The position numbers were made by a program, and so were the translations under genes. A stretch of DNA of 64,000 nucleotides from Saksenaea vasiformis B4078 (taxonomy: Eukaryota > Mucoromycota > Mucoromycetes > Mucorales > Saksenaeaceae): positions 1 to 64,000 of the forward strand of contig JNDT01001935.1 of assembly GCA_000697055.1 (NCBI GenBank), in the 5' to 3' direction. Positions 46,557 through 59,773 of the stretch are shown here, in pieces (positions within the stretch are counted from its first letter, which is position 1; the number at the start of each line of letters is the position of its first letter). A model generated the notes under the pieces. That model was given only the letters and a program-made list of their open reading frames with translations, was not told the DNA's origin and did not search any database.

Positions 46557-47433
46557 TCCACACGCTATGTTTGTTGCAGAGAGGAAGGGGAAGGCAGTCC
46601 TCTCGGACACAAAAATTTCACGTGTACTTAACGCTGTACTGCCTGGCCGAGGATCGAACGTCATTGCGCTCCATTCTTATGCTTAAGTCTCGCAAACCCT
46701 CCGAGATACTCTTGTAGTGGCGTTTCATTAGTTAGAAAGGAATGCATAGTCTTTCGAGTTTCTTGAAAAGGCCGATATTTGGTTGCTTGCGCATGTATCC
46801 GTGTGAAGATGGAAGTGTTGTGCCTTTATGGCAGAACTGAACCATGGCGTGCAGTTTATTCGATAAGCAACCATCAAATAATCAGCTCCATAGAGTGTAT
46901 ATCTTATTTTATCCTTGATCAATGATCCTCGTTTCTGACTACCTCCTCACTGAGCCCCTCAGTGTCGCCTGTACCAGCTTCCCACTGTGTGATCCGCTTT
47001 TTCGCCACCCCTCTGGTCAAATAACCCCAGAACCTCTACCAAACCTCTCCTACTGAATCTATCTACCTCCCTCTCACACTCGTATGTCTTCTTCGTTATT
47101 CTGTCTACAGATTATCTTCCCTTTTTTTTTTATCTTTCCCTGCCCTTTGCTCCTTTTTTTTTTCCCTTCTTTTCTTCCCTTTTTTTCTTCCCTTTTTCCG
47201 CTCCAAGTTTTTCCTTGGGGATTACGAGAACCTGCCAACTGCATCTTGCATAGTGTAAATGACAGGGTAGAAGTATACGTTTAGGATGGCCCCCTGCTGT
47301 CAAGCTTTTAATCAATGCTACCTAAACGATGGGAGTTTTGGTTCGGTGCGTTATTGGTTCATTTAGCACAAAGTTTATTTTATTAAAATCACAAAAGATC
47401 CAACATGGCCTCTTCTTCAATAGTAGTATCTGA
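46557..47433. other. Promoter of the PPIE-like gene and eIF3a 3' flank
   Basis: No gene seen in ~880 bases. Long pyrimidine tracts occur at 47105-47205. A sequence near 46645 resembles a tRNA B box in reverse, but no arms fit. Confidence 0.5.
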
Positions 47434-50400
47434 TTACCAGCGGCGTTGTATGTTGTTAGAGCCGGGAGCAGCATTGGAACCAGGTGCTCTTCTACTGCGA
47501 TCCATGGGGGGACGATCGCGCTCAAAGCCGGGACGATCGCGCTCGAAGCCGGGACGATCGCGCTCGAAGCCGGGACGATCGCGTTCAAAGCTGGAGCCGA
47601 AACCAGGTCGTCGTCGTGCATCAGAACGAGGACCAGCTGTATGCCAGTCACCATCGCTGGAGGAAGCAGAAGCTTGCTGTTGTTGTCTTGCTCGGAGAGC
47701 AGGAGGAACGTATGCTCCAGGTTTGGGTGCAGCAGGTTTGGGTGCAGCAGCAGGAGCCGCTCTTTGAGCAGCCAGCTTCGCCTCAATCTCACGCTCACGT
47801 TCTTGTTGTTTGCGGGCGATCTCATCCAGTCTCCTGTACACAGAATCAGATAACGCCATCCAGCACATCCACTGCTGAAATTACCTTTTCTCTGCTTCAT
47901 ATTCTTCCTTCTCCTTCGCAGCTTGGGCTGCCTTTTCAGCTGCAAGACGTTCTTCCTCTGTAGCTTGGTGTAAGTAAAAAAGGAAATTACAGTCGCCATT
48001 TTCGCTTCATACCTTCTTTTTTCCGTCTTTCTTCTTCTTCCTGGCGTTTTCTTTCTGCTTCTTCCGCTTCACGGGCCTTAATGATTTCTTCTCTCTTTGC
48101 ACGCCATTCTGCAATTCTTTCTTGCTTCTCCTTCTCGATGGCCTCTTCTGCCTCTCTTGTCTTGGCTGCCAAATAGTCCTGGCGTTTCATATCACGCTGC
48201 TTCTTGTATTCGTTGTAGTCTCCCAAAATACGGGCAAATCGTTTCTTCAGAAGCATGCCTTCAGCATGTGCATCCTGAGCAGCGGCATTCTCTGCCTTGC
48301 GAGCAGCCTCGAAGTAAGCCCTGTCTTCCTTTTGCTGTCGCTCGTAATCCTTCTCAAGAAGAGGGATTTCTTCCTTACGGAATGCACGCTCGGTATGATC
48401 GAGACGCTTGCCAATTTGCTTCAAGCGCTCACTCATCTCACGCTGCTCCGTCTGGAGTCGCGAGACCTTAAGATCCAAGAGAGACTGAACGTCCGAGTTC
48501 TCGATTTGTTCTGGCTTCAGTTCAAGACCAGTCTTGGCACTGATTTCTTCAGCAATACGCTTAGCCTGGTCACGCTGGATCTCTTCCTTCACACGCTTGG
48601 TACGCTCTTCTTCACGACGACGCTGTTCTTCTTCCATTCTCTTCTTCTCAGCCTCAGCCTTCTTCTGGGCAGCAAGAGCCTTCTCCTGTGCTGCCTGCTT
48701 CTCCAAACGAGCAAGCTCGGTCTCAATGATTTCCTTGCGTTGCTCAATAGCACCCTTTCTAGCCAAAGCAGCCTTGTGTTCCTTCTCAGCACCCTCCACT
48801 GCGCGTGCAATAGCATCTTGTTTAGCCTTGGCAGCTGCTTCCTTCACAGAAGGATCAATCATTTGAACAACTGCGTGTAGGCTAATGCCCAGACGGGACA
48901 ATTGTGTGCGCATCAAGTCAGAAGGCGACGATTGCAACTGGTTACCCTCGGTAATGGTGCCCTTGGGTGCAGCAAACAAGTCGGTTTCGAAAATCAAGCT
49001 CTGGGAAGCGTGGTCGATACGGATGTTCAGTTCACCGCGCTTGCATCCGTTCATAATGAATTTTTCGATGGTAGCGGCATCATAGTTGAAAGGGGCAGGG
49101 AAGGAAGCCAACTTCAAAACGAAATCAAGCTTCACCGTGGTGTAAACTTGCGAGAGCTACATTGGCCAATTTAATAAAAAATCCAATCATTCCCTGCCTT
49201 TCTTTCTTACCTGTTGGAGCAAACGGGTCAAGATGACTTGATGGAGAGGGCGGACATATCGGGCCATATCGGGATCTTCGGAAAGTTTGGCCATGATGGG
49301 GTTAATCTTCTTGCAGATGGAAAGAGGGTGGAATTGAACTTCAAGGATGTTGTAGAGATCACGGATTTCGGGGCGGACACGAGCCAAGATGTTCTTGTTC
49401 AAGGCTTCCTTCAACAATCCAGTACGAGTAGGATGCTGGGTCAATCCCATAAGCATGGAGAGACGATTCAACTTCTGAATACGGTGGTCATCAGCCTCAA
49501 CATAACCAGGGCGTGTCTTGGTCGTGGTAATAATGGGAATAGCAAGAGCAGACAGCAAGACAATCGAAGCCATGCGCGATTGTTCCTCGTCTGTCAAATT
49601 CTTGTTGATGGCGCGTTCGATGTTGGAGTATCGGTTCCATGCGGCAGAATGGAAAAGATAGTCCTCGCTGACCATGAAAATCTTGGTCAGCTTGTCGTAA
49701 TAGTTAGCCATCATCACAGGCTTAGGAGGTCGCTTGGAAGTCGTCAACAAGGTGTAGATATCTTCCACAGACTTGAAAGCCTCTTGCCAAAGCTCGAGTT
49801 CGGCGGCAGCATTCAGCTGGTTGAAACGCACTTCCAAATATTGCTGCAATGTATCGGGATCGTTCAAGTTGATCGAATGAGGTTGATGCGAGTATTTGGA
49901 AACGTTTTGGAAATGATTACGCAAAATTTCGCAAAGACGACGGAATTCAGTCTTTCTAGCATAAGTCAAACAGAACGTGAAAGCGTTTTTGGTGACAGTA
50001 TGATACAAAGTCTCCAGACGAGCGTTGTTGCGCAGAAGATCCAACACAGTGCGGTACACTTCCCACAAAAACTTCAACCAAGGCGTAACAACCGCACGAT
50101 CTGTTCTATCCTTGTTTTGCTCTCCACTAACGGTGCTCAACATAATCGATTCGGGGGTCTCGGAAGCTTCCAAATCGTCAATCACCTCAACGGCAATCTG
50201 GTCAGCCTTAGCACGAGCCTCAGCAACCTTTTGCTCAGAGAATTCAACCAGCTTATTGACAATGGTCTGTAAAGAAATAGTATAAGCCGTGTTCGAACCA
50301 AATCTTTCAGGTTGATTTTACCTCGATGCTGTTGACGCTCGTGTTTTGGGCGAAATTACGGTACTGATGGAGACCCTCCTTCATCATTCTACCTTGTCTC

Positions 50401-50649
50401 TGATTGACACAGAGTTCAATGTACTTTAGCATCATAGGCTCCATGACATTCAAAGGATTGGTGCGAGCTCTCTTGGAAAGAATCGCCTCGTTCAAGGTTT
50501 GCAATGCAATGGCATCTTGACCCTGAGCCAGCAATTCTAGATCATGATCCAAGTTAATATCAGGCGCATTACAATAAAAATTGCATCGTGTTCGTACCTT
50601 CAGCCCGTTTAAGGGCGTTATCCGGTTTAGCAGCGTAGAATGGAGCCAT
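47434..50649 (-). CDS. tif32: eIF3 subunit a
   Basis: The largest core subunit of eIF3, which organises the 43S pre-initiation complex in the cytoplasm. Six exons: 50649-50598, 50536-50322, 50266-49211, 49156-48013, 47963-47885 and 47833-47434, giving 981 aa. The N-terminus [17 protein letters not shown] matches the eIF3a start. A helical N-domain with [20 protein letters not shown] follows, then the PCI domain (about 320-520). After it comes a long Lys/Glu/Arg coiled coil (about 570-850), then a Pro/Ala-rich and Arg-rich tail. The tail contains four tandem ERDRPGF heptads, encoded by 21-bp repeats at about 47510-47592, a short version of the Asp/Arg-rich repeat tail known in animals. Intron positions preserve frame throughout. 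Confidence 0.96.
47510..47592 (-). repeat. 21-bp tandem repeat encoding ERDRPGF heptads
   Basis: A 21-base unit (GGGACGATCGCGCTCGAAGC-like) is repeated about four times with one or two changes per copy. It encodes Arg/Asp-rich heptads in the C-terminal tail of eIF3a. Confidence 0.9.
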
Positions 50650-51105
50650 CACCTTCCGAAAGACGAGCAGTAAATTTTTTTTTCTGGGACAAGAGTTATT
50701 TGGACCTTCCTTTCGTAGGCCCGCTCGTGGCTTAGCTGGAATCGCCTGGCAGCTTGCAGCTCATGCGGCTGCACCGCCGTACCCCTTTTCCGTTCGTAGG
50801 TATACTGACGTAATGCATTAAAGAAACAGAAACAATACGGTAGATATTAACAGTAATGATCCAAGTAACTGATGATAGATTTCATCTATCGTTTAGTTCC
50901 TTTGATGCCCTGATCTGAGCGGAGACTGGATTCATGAATATACATTTGCGTCAACCAAATATTACTTTGCATTGATACCAACTCAATCCTGTGGTGAGGA
51001 GTAGCGTATCTTTGCGCAGGGAAGCAAATACCTTTACTTCTAAATCAAAGGCGTATCGTGCTGGTCCAGTGTAATAGGTTCCCCAACGCACCAATCGGAA
51101 CGCGT
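50650..51105. promoter_or_regulatory. Upstream region of eIF3a
   Basis: Holds the eIF3a promoter (minus strand). A short GC-rich part (50705-50800) precedes AT-rich sequence. No defined element could be named. Confidence 0.45.
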
Positions 51106-51733
51106 AAATGATCCGTATTTAAAGGGACGCACGCATGAATTCTTCTTTTTTTTTTTTTGGCTCTGTTCTTTTAAAAAACATCCCGGTAAGGATGTCAATT
51201 CTTCACTACGTATACAGGATCATTTCATGTCTTTTTATCTATTGTTTAGCCTGCATGACCCGTGTCTCGAACCATCTCGGCTGTGGTGTAGCTCCATGCT
51301 CACCACCAGGTGAATAAATGTGGTCCTCCACAGAGTCATTTATTTTCCACAACAGAACCTCGCCAGATGCTGCATCGCTTCAAGTCCTCTGCAGTACTTT
51401 ACCACTGGCAAACTTGGCCAGATTCTCACCTCACGTCGCTCCCACCCGGCCAGGGTGCGGGGCAGACTCCCGTCCAGAACGGGATTACCCTCGGGGTAAG
51501 TAAACTGATATCAAAGCATTGTCCATTTACTAACTGTGAACAATCTTTTATGCTGCTCCAATACATTGTGCTTCCACTGAGTGTCAAGTTGATGTAAGTA
51601 AACGTATGATTTTGTTGCCATTTCATTAACTAAAGACCGTATATTTTACTTTTTCCTCGGCGCAAACTTGGCTTTTCGTGAACGCATAATGTGTTTAGAG
51701 GATCGTAAAAAATTGTTCAATAAACAGTAACTT
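51106..51733. repeat. Second dispersed repeat, copy 2
   Basis: Same orientation as copy 1 at 3899-4512, about 47 kb away. Shared landmarks occur in order: ATGATCCGTATTTAAAG, TTGGCTCTGTTCTTTT, AAGGATGTCA, TTTAGCCTGCATGA, CGGCTGTGGTGTAG, GTAAGTAAACTGATATCAAA and GCGCAAACTTGGCT. Internal frames are not conserved between copies. Confidence 0.75.
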
Positions 51734-53873
51734 GCCACGGAATAATGAATCTTGCGCCGACAGATATGAGTTTCAGATATGAATGGTGCTTCTATCCATG
51801 TACCTCTATCAGGGATTAAATACATATCTCGAGAATAAGATGTACCGGAATACTTTGCATAAATGCTTGACGTTAACTGGTGCCATTGGACATTAAGGGT
51901 TCTACAGAAAACGGGGAACAGCTTGTTTAGTAAATTGATTGGAATTCACAGAGAATATGCCAATTGTATACAGAAGACCTTGATCTTCATTGGTCGATGT
52001 TAACGCACTCGTAGTGGTTGAATTGCGGTTGCTATTGTTCATTCATTATCTCCAATAAGCGTCAAGAAGATAGGACCACGGTAGATTTATCCTGTTATGG
52101 CCTTATTCAACCAACTGTTGCCCTTAATGCTCACGTTTGGCGGATCACTGATATGTAAAAATGGGTATGGCTCCTTTAAAGGTGATATCCTGTTTTGTTG
52201 GCAATTTATAGCGCGATTGATGCAAAGGAACGTCGTCTCCTCTTGCGATACTTACACCTCGGTCTTATCATACGTGAAAGACATTTTCTGTCCGAGTTTT
52301 CTTCGGAGCGAATTGACTGTCTATCCGAAACCAATGGAAAAGTCTCTTGCATCTGTAAGCTAACACATCCCATAGTAAAAGTACGTGATGACTCTTGATT
52401 GATTTCGAGTTATATGCTCTTTAAACATGCCCTGGAAGAATAGGCCATATAACAAACGTATGCGATCATTTATTTCTCTAAGCGAGTTCTTAAAATATGA
52501 ACAATTGGTCCGGCAGAATAAAATGAGAAAAAAAGGGAAGATAATAACGTAGTTGCGGCATAAGCAGCTGTCTAACAGCAGTAAGAACTCCTATAATTGC
52601 TTTCCCACAGTTGGTGAAATGCGTATGGTCAGTTAACCATAAGATATTAGACGTGGACGTGGATAGAACTTCATCTGAGGCAACAAATAAGCGTCATTGT
52701 TGCCGGATTAGGGAAGACGAGGTCGTGCGCGGAGCGATCCCTATCCATTTCGACACATGGCTACAAACAGAACCAGATCATGTCTGGATCATTTTCCACG
52801 TTATATGCCAAGTTTCCCTAATAATTTGGCTAGAGCAACATGTGACAGTTTTGAGTATGAAGTAAGAGGTGGTGAATTGATTCTTCTTAAGGCCATACAA
52901 TAAGCGTGGATCGGACGCCTATCGGAGAGCTATGCATGAACCTTGGTTATTCTTTGTAAACTAACATAACGTTAGACGAGTCAGACCTAGTTATCTGGTA
53001 AAATTTCTATATTCGCAGGATAGTGCTATATATCACTATGCAAATACAGTAGTAATTATAGCTATGGAATTGATTTCCTCCCGTGAATGCTCCATTGTAT
53101 TCTTTGGGGAAGTGAATCAAGATTAGTATCTACGAGACAGAGTTATCCGTTCGTTTGAACTGTCCCTAGAGGGGTCATCCAATTTTTTTTAACCAACTCC
53201 TTTTTTTTTCTTGTAGCGTGGTAGATGATCGTAATGCGGAAATGAGAAAAAAGGTATGATTGGAGATAATGAATATTGTCGCTTAGTTTGGAAGTATGGA
53301 GCAGTAAATACATGCATGATCCCGTCACTCCATCGCATAATATACTGCGTATGGAATTGTCAGGGGTCCTTTCTGGGAATCACTTTTCTATTAGATTCCA
53401 GACTTTTATTTGGAAAACGCCATCATAAAATAAACTGTCATGCATTCACATTAGGATATCGAGAAAACCATTAAGCAACACATATCTTCTAGCCACACAA
53501 CAGCTCATGTTATCTTGTATATTGAAATAGTGAGAACGTGGCTGGCTCCATCTTTGCCACAGCCTCCTTTTGCGCAGAGGAAGCGGTTCTCAGTCTATGT
53601 CTGACTTTTTACAGGAATAAGGGGGCGTATCCAACTCTCCTTGATTTGGCGACAGTAGAAAAATAAGTTTGATAAGCTCATTTTCCCTCTTCTTCCTTTT
53701 ACTTCTTTTCTTTTTCTTGCTCTCCTTTTTGCTGGGCACTTATCAACAGCACCAGCAACAAAAACAAAACATAAAATCAAAATCGCAAATTACTTCTACA
53801 TATATACCTCTTCTCTTAATTACCGTTCACTCTGGCGTTTATTACCTTAATTAGTAGTATTCTTTTTGTTGCA
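51734..53873. other. Gene-poor stretch before the CH-kinase gene
   Basis: No gene supported. The last ~200 bases have a strong CTTTTTCTTT tract (53665-53735) and are probably the promoter and leader of the kinase gene at 53874. Confidence 0.5.
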
Positions 53874-56800
53874 ATGGCAGCCACATACGCAACACCACGT
53901 ATGGCTCGATCCAAAAGTGGCGCCGACGTTTTATTTGATAAGATGAAAGTGGAACAATTAAAAAGCGACGGAAACAGAGCCGTCGAGTTTCTTAACGCCA
54001 CGTTAAACTGCACGATCGACGGCGAAAATTTACATCAAGAATTGAAAGACGGGGTTCTCTTATGCAAGTAAGTTAATTTTAATATATAAAAAGGGAGATC
54101 GCTTGTCGTGGATAGATCCACCTTTTTTTCTTCGTGATGGTGGTCGTCATGATGGAAAGAGGGAGGATACAAGCGAAGAAAAAAAAAGAAAGGAGAATGA
54201 AGTGTGGGAAATACATGGAGAGGCAGGGAAGACGCAAGGACAGGACGTCTGCATATGTCTATTTCTCCACTTCTAACCTATGAGCGTCTTTTTTTATATT
54301 AGTCTCGTAAATAGATTGAAACCTGGAACAATCAAACATGTTGGCCAAAAGGATCTTTCATTTGTCAAGGTAACCCCCAGGCTTACAGAATTAACAGTTT
54401 AACGCGATCCATAGATGGACAACATTACTCGATTTCTACAAGGTGCTCGTCAGGTAAACAATAAATAGCTAATTTTACTGCAGGTGTTACACAAAGGGAT
54501 AGTCGAGTTCGATGGACAGACGTTGGTTAATCTAAATTTTACATTTAGCTGGGCCTCAAGGACACACAGCTGTTCGATACGGCTGATCTATTCGAAGCCA
54601 AGGATATGCATGCTGTAAGCCTCCTTCTCTATTTTTGTTTACGATTGTTAATCGATGAAGTGGTCGCGTATTTTTAGGTTATCCATACGATCCTAGCGTT
54701 GGGACAGCTGAGTGCAAAACAGAGGTCATCAGACGCTCAAAACGAGGAGGCAACGGAGAGACAGGAGGATAAGCCAATCAGTGATAGGGAGAAGTTGCAG
54801 ACTGCCAGCGCTGATGGTGGAAAGGAGACACGCGAGAAAGGGACGAGGGCAGGCCAACAATCCAAAACCGAGGAACGACTGAACTCAAGAGATCATGCCA
54901 ATCATGCAGCATCGGACGAAATAAATCAAAAATATCGTCATGTACGAGATATATTTACAGGATTCAGTGGCCCGGTGAGTAGTGCATCACTACGGATTGG
55001 TAGAGACGCGCTATCTTCTTCACAATCCCTCCAATTGGAGCCACAGCAGTTTGCGTTGGATGGCGACCACCGTCCAAGTCGCTCTTCACTTCCGTCATCA
55101 CCTACATCTCCTAATTTCGTTCGTCCACCAAAATCGCCATTACGACCGCTATCAAAGTCCAGTGCTCAACAGCATCATCAGTCTCTCCGGATTCGAAGCA
55201 GTGCCGAAGACCTCATAGCTCACCGCCGACGACGTCCTTCTGCACCTTCATTTTCTTGCCAAAATCAGCATGATGTGTTGAAGAGCAATGATCTCAGTAG
55301 CAGTGGATTCAGCAGTGTCGTCATGTCTCGAACTTCATCAGCATCATCCTGCTCTTCGATGCTATCTTCTGTCTCTTCTTCCTCGTCATCTCCAAAAACA
55401 CCTATTACTCCGTCTTCACTACGACATGCACCCACAGACCACGATATTGAATCTAAAATGAACCCAGCAAGCGCAAAGTCATCTCGAAGGCGGCGACAGA
55501 GTGTTACATTGCCTCATCGTGGAAAAGATAAAACAGGCTCATCTCACGAACAACAAGACCAAAATGGTCCATCCACAGGGAGCCTTGGACATAAACTTGA
55601 TCAACAGTTCAGAAAAAGCGCAGAAGAAATCAAAGGCGAGGATAAATCTCGCGAAAAGTTATTACTGAAGAGCAAAGATGGATCAACCAGTGCTCAATAT
55701 GTATGTCATAACCTCATATTATCGTATCTCATATCCCTTTTCTATACAGCAATTAGGAAACTGTATTGGTAAAGGCCAGTTTGGATCTGTATACAGGTAC
55801 ATAAAAGCCTACTGATCATGTATGTGAAAGCTAACTTGATTGCAGAGCACTTGACCTCGCTACGGGTGAGATTGTTGCTGTAAAACGCGTAAAACTTGAA
55901 GATGGAGAATTAGATCAAGAGATTATGGTAACGTATCAATTGATTGAAAATAACAAATAGCCGCTTACTGTACCGTTTAGAAAGAAGTTAGTCTGCTGAA
56001 AACATTATCCCACCGAAACGTCATTCAGTACTTTGGCTTTATTCGCAGCAGAAACCATATGAATCTCGTCCTCGAGTATGGCCTATGCGTTGATCTCGTC
56101 AGTATTTGCTAATTTTGTCTTTCTCTGCAGGTACGCCGAGAACGGTTCGCTCATGTCCACCTTGAAAGCGTTTGGGGCCTTTCCGGAAAAGCTGGTCGCA
56201 TCCTTCTGTATGAAAATCTTAAACGGCCTTGAATATTTGCATTCAAATCAAGTAATACTAGTTTAGTCGAATGACAATCGTTTCTTACCTACTTTTCATA
56301 GGTGGTCCACTGCGATTTGAAGGCAGCTAATATACTTACTACGAAAACAGGGGACGTCAAGCTTACCGACTTTGGCGTTTCATTAAACTTAAAAATTAAA
56401 GGCGCTGATGCCGGTTCAGTCTCAGGGACACCGAATTGGAGTACGTATGCGTCTTTTATAAGTACTGAGTCTGACAATATCAATTATGTTAGTGGCCCCA
56501 GAAGTAATTGAATTGCAAGGTGCGTCCACAAAGTCCGACATATGGTAAGAAGGGAGATTAACGATTCCATAAGCAAATGTTTACTGTTATCAGGTCGCTG
56601 GGCTGTACACTTGTGGAGCTGGTTACTGGTAAACCGCCTTACTCAGATCTAATCGCCATGTCCGCTATGTTCCGTATCGTCGAGGACGATTATCCCCCTT
56701 TGCCCCAAAATATCTCTGAGGTAACAAACATTGCAATGATAAAGTATTGACATTCGTCTGTAGGAGATGCATAGTTTCTTACTGTGTTGCTTCCAAAAGA

Positions 56801-57805
56801 ATCCTGAGGATCGACCGACAGCAACCCAATTAAAAGACCATATTTGGATCCGAAAAAATCAGAAAAAATTGAAGAAAACAGAAACCTATTCTCATAATTT
56901 GACAAGCTACCTGAGTAACAAACAACAACAGATCCGACCTTGCACGTCACGTTGCCATAGCGATATTGCTCCTCCTTGCCATCCATTAGACGAATTTGGC
57001 AAAGAAGGAGCGCGAAGTTCCGTCGATTACGAATGTTTTCACCGAACAGACAGTCAGTTCACACGACTCGATGACGACGAAAGTGTTTCGACCGACATAC
57101 CAAGCTTGGTTTTCGCAGAAGACGAAGATTACATTACACATCGATTTATACAGACATCCTTCGGCAAAGGTAACTTTCCTTTATTCAATCAATGGTGTTA
57201 CTCAATTTTATTGTGTTATAGTTGTCGAATGTAAAGTCTGCGGAGAATTAGTCAAGTCGCAAACTATCTTCTGTGAAGGTAACCATTCAGCTAAAGAGAG
57301 ATTTCCTCTTAACGATCATTTAGTGTGTGCCTTGGTATGCCATCAAGAATGTAAACGAATGGCCTTTACTTGCCCTCCCAAAGTGAATGACCAGCAGCTT
57401 TCATATGATGTAAGTATTATTCACGTTCATAGACGTAGACTCATCTTTTGCCAAACAAAGTGGGTCTTCTCCGCAAAAATATACAATCGCGGGCGTCAAG
57501 AAAGATACGGTTCACACGATTCCGCTTTACGCACTGTCCACGAAATTCCACTTAATCGACGACATCATAGCGCCGGAACGCTCTCTCTAAAAAACCATCC
57601 AGAGGCAGAGAATATTCGCAAGTATTCCCAAGCTCTGGGACTAACACCACAAGAAGAACGTGCGCTAAGCGAGAATCCTGCCTTATTATCACATACATTG
57701 GCTTTGCATAAGATGAATCCTGAAGCAATGGAAAAAGTGAGACGACGAACAAGGGAATCGAAAAAAAGTATTCATGAAGGAGGGGAAGAATGCGTTATAA
57801 ATTGA
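53874..57805 (+). CDS. Cdc7/SepH-type septation kinase with CH and C1 domains
   Basis: Sixteen exons encode 981 aa: 53874-54067, 54303-54369, 54415-54453, 54549-54614, 54678-55700, 55750-55796, 55846-55927, 55981-56075, 56131-56251, 56302-56440, 56493-56544, 56594-56720, 56764-57169, 57222-57278, 57324-57409 and 57461-57805. Residues ~33-131 are a transgelin/calponin-type CH domain ([21 protein letters not shown]), which suggests actin binding. About 300 disordered Ser/Pro residues follow. The kinase shows GKGQFGSVY (470-478), Lys492, HCDLKAAN (581-588) and DFG (601-603), then GTPNWMAPEVIE and [11 protein letters not shown], closest to the SIN/MEN Cdc7-SepH group. The catalytic loop has Cys for Arg (non-RD). 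A C1-like Cys/His module lies at ~810-860. The last exon border is less certain. Confidence 0.88.
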
Positions 57806-58246
57806 CCCAAATCACGAACGAAATTCTGTTAATTATGTTTATTTCTTGATTCCTTTCCTTCTGTACCAAATATATTCTTTTCTATCCTCTCCCATCAATT
57901 TACAAGAAACAAATTGCTTCTGTGTTCACTCATGGTTACAAAAACGATCTTTAATGGCATTGCGAAAGATAATGGTAAAGCAGGTTTTTGGGCAGCTATT
58001 TACTGTTTATTCTCTCTTTAATATAGGTCGGTAAGCTTGACTAATAACTATTGCGATTTCCCCACTCCGAATTCCCCCTCCATCTCTTTGTTTCCAGGTT
58101 GACGCGCCCTTCGCCTCACTTCTACCTATATTCTCCATAGACACCCGTGTCCAATGATACTACCTCTCCCGCATAAGACTTCCCGGTCTAAGACGGACGA
58201 TGTATCAATTACTTACCAATTCTTGTTGTTCGTCTTCTTGTTCCCC
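57806..58246. other. 3' flank of the CH-kinase gene
   Basis: No gene seen. Pyrimidine-rich with short random frames; it leads into the minisatellite. Confidence 0.5.
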
Positions 58247-58448
58247 TTCTTACCCATCCTCTTCCTACCCATCCTCTTCTTAACCGTCTTGTTCTTAACC
58301 ATCCTCTTCTTAACCATCCTCTTCTTACCCATCCTATCTTACCCGCCCTATCTTACCCATCCTCTTCTTATCCATCCTCTTCCTACTCACCCTCTTCCTA
58401 CTCATCCTCTTCCTACCCATCCTCTTCCTACCCATCCTCTTCTTACTT
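58247..58448. repeat. ~12/15-bp pyrimidine minisatellite
   Basis: Variants of CCCATCCTCTTCCTA or ACCATCCTCTTCTTA repeat about 14 times over 200 bases. The array is open in several frames. On the minus strand it reads as a basic KKRMGRKRM-type stretch within a longer frame (58334-58852). On the plus strand it is a Leu/Pro-rich stretch. Neither frame has a recognised family. Confidence 0.85.
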
Positions 58449-59773
58449 ACCTTATTATTCCTGTTCTTGTTCGTCTTGTTCGTCGGTTTCTTTTTTTTTA
58501 TTTCCGGGGAAAAGGGGAAATCGCAACCCATGACCGGTTCGACGCCTCCGCTGAAGAGAAGGCTGAAGAGAAAGTAGAGTGATACTCCACTAAAACCCCT
58601 CTCCCGTTTGTGCTTGTCATTCCATCCGCCGGTATCATCCCATCGCCGTGACATGGAGATGCATCCGCCGATGCATGGGTTGATCGTTTGCGAGATCAAC
58701 CTACCTCCGATATCCGACCCTCCATGGAGAGAGAGGATCGTACACCAGCTGAACCAGATGGACGCATCCAGCCCTGACAGACGAATGCTGTCAGGAACCG
58801 TGCCCGCCAGTTCCCGCCCCCCGGAACCGACGAATACATCGACTTTAGACATTACTCTCTGGTGTCATGTAAACCAGTCGAACGAATGTTCTAATAAAAA
58901 GCGCATGTCGGCTATCAAACCGGAGTGACAGCTATACGGACAGATTCAGTACCAGGAATCAGCCGAACCCGTAGATCAGATCCACAGGACAATGCGTTAA
59001 CTGACCTCTGAGGCTGAGGCACAGCTAAAAGGGAGGTATTTTAAAGAATCATCTCTGGGAACCTTCCATCCCCACAAGACCAAAGTCTTGAGACGTGCGC
59101 AGGCTAACTCAATGAAGGGAACTCAATGGAGAAAGCCGGTCAGGCGAATACCCCAAGAACAGTTACTCCGGACTGACTGTCCTCAGAACGCACGCTGCCA
59201 CGTAGTTTAAGGATATCTCCCTGGGAACATGGCCGGCCCGCGCGTGTTGGCCAACTCCATAAAGGTGAAAACCAGTCAGCTGAAGCTCCACTCCGGAAAA
59301 AAAACCCGGGAAGCCGATACCCAACCCAAAGGAGCCTGATCAATCCAATGGACACGCGAAATCCCATAATCATAATCGCCAAAGAATTGTGAAGTTTCAT
59401 CCCGGGACAGGAATCCGCTAATCCTAAAGCGATGCGCCAGATAACCTCTCTCGAAGTTACCTACTGACCAGCTCCTCCTCCTCAGAAACCAGTTCAACCA
59501 GAAGGACCGGGGTCCCAAAGGGCGACTTTGGAAATTCGGCACGGTGACGCATAACTTACTGGATGATGACCAATGGAGGACTGGCAGCATATAGATGGTG
59601 TAAAGCCACGGCCATGGGTTTGCATAGTCCCGAGTCTCTACAAGAAAAAAGCATGAACAAAGTACAGCGAGTTGTTATCTACTCGCCGTACCATGATCGA
59701 GAGCGTATACAAGTGGTTAATAAAAAAGAAAAAAAGAAATAAACACAAGAAACGTACCTTGAAAAGGAAGACC
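58449..59773. other. Unassigned sequence adjoining repeat copy 2
   Basis: Frames of about 100 codons occur on both strands (58608-58928 plus, 59276-59590 minus), but none is recognisable. The base composition is less AT-rich than other intergenic DNA in the window. It may be the continuation of the dispersed repeat whose copy 1 is cut at position 1, which would explain its repeat-like neighbourhood. This cannot be tested here. Confidence 0.4.

Noticed and set aside
46640..46665. tRNA-like B box on the minus strand (GTTCGATCC)
   Set aside because: The flanking bases do not form a T arm, and no A box or acceptor stem can be paired.
48122..48880. 252-codon plus-strand frame opposite eIF3a
   Set aside because: It is antisense to the Lys/Glu-rich coiled coil, which always leaves Leu/Phe/Ser-rich frames open on the other strand.
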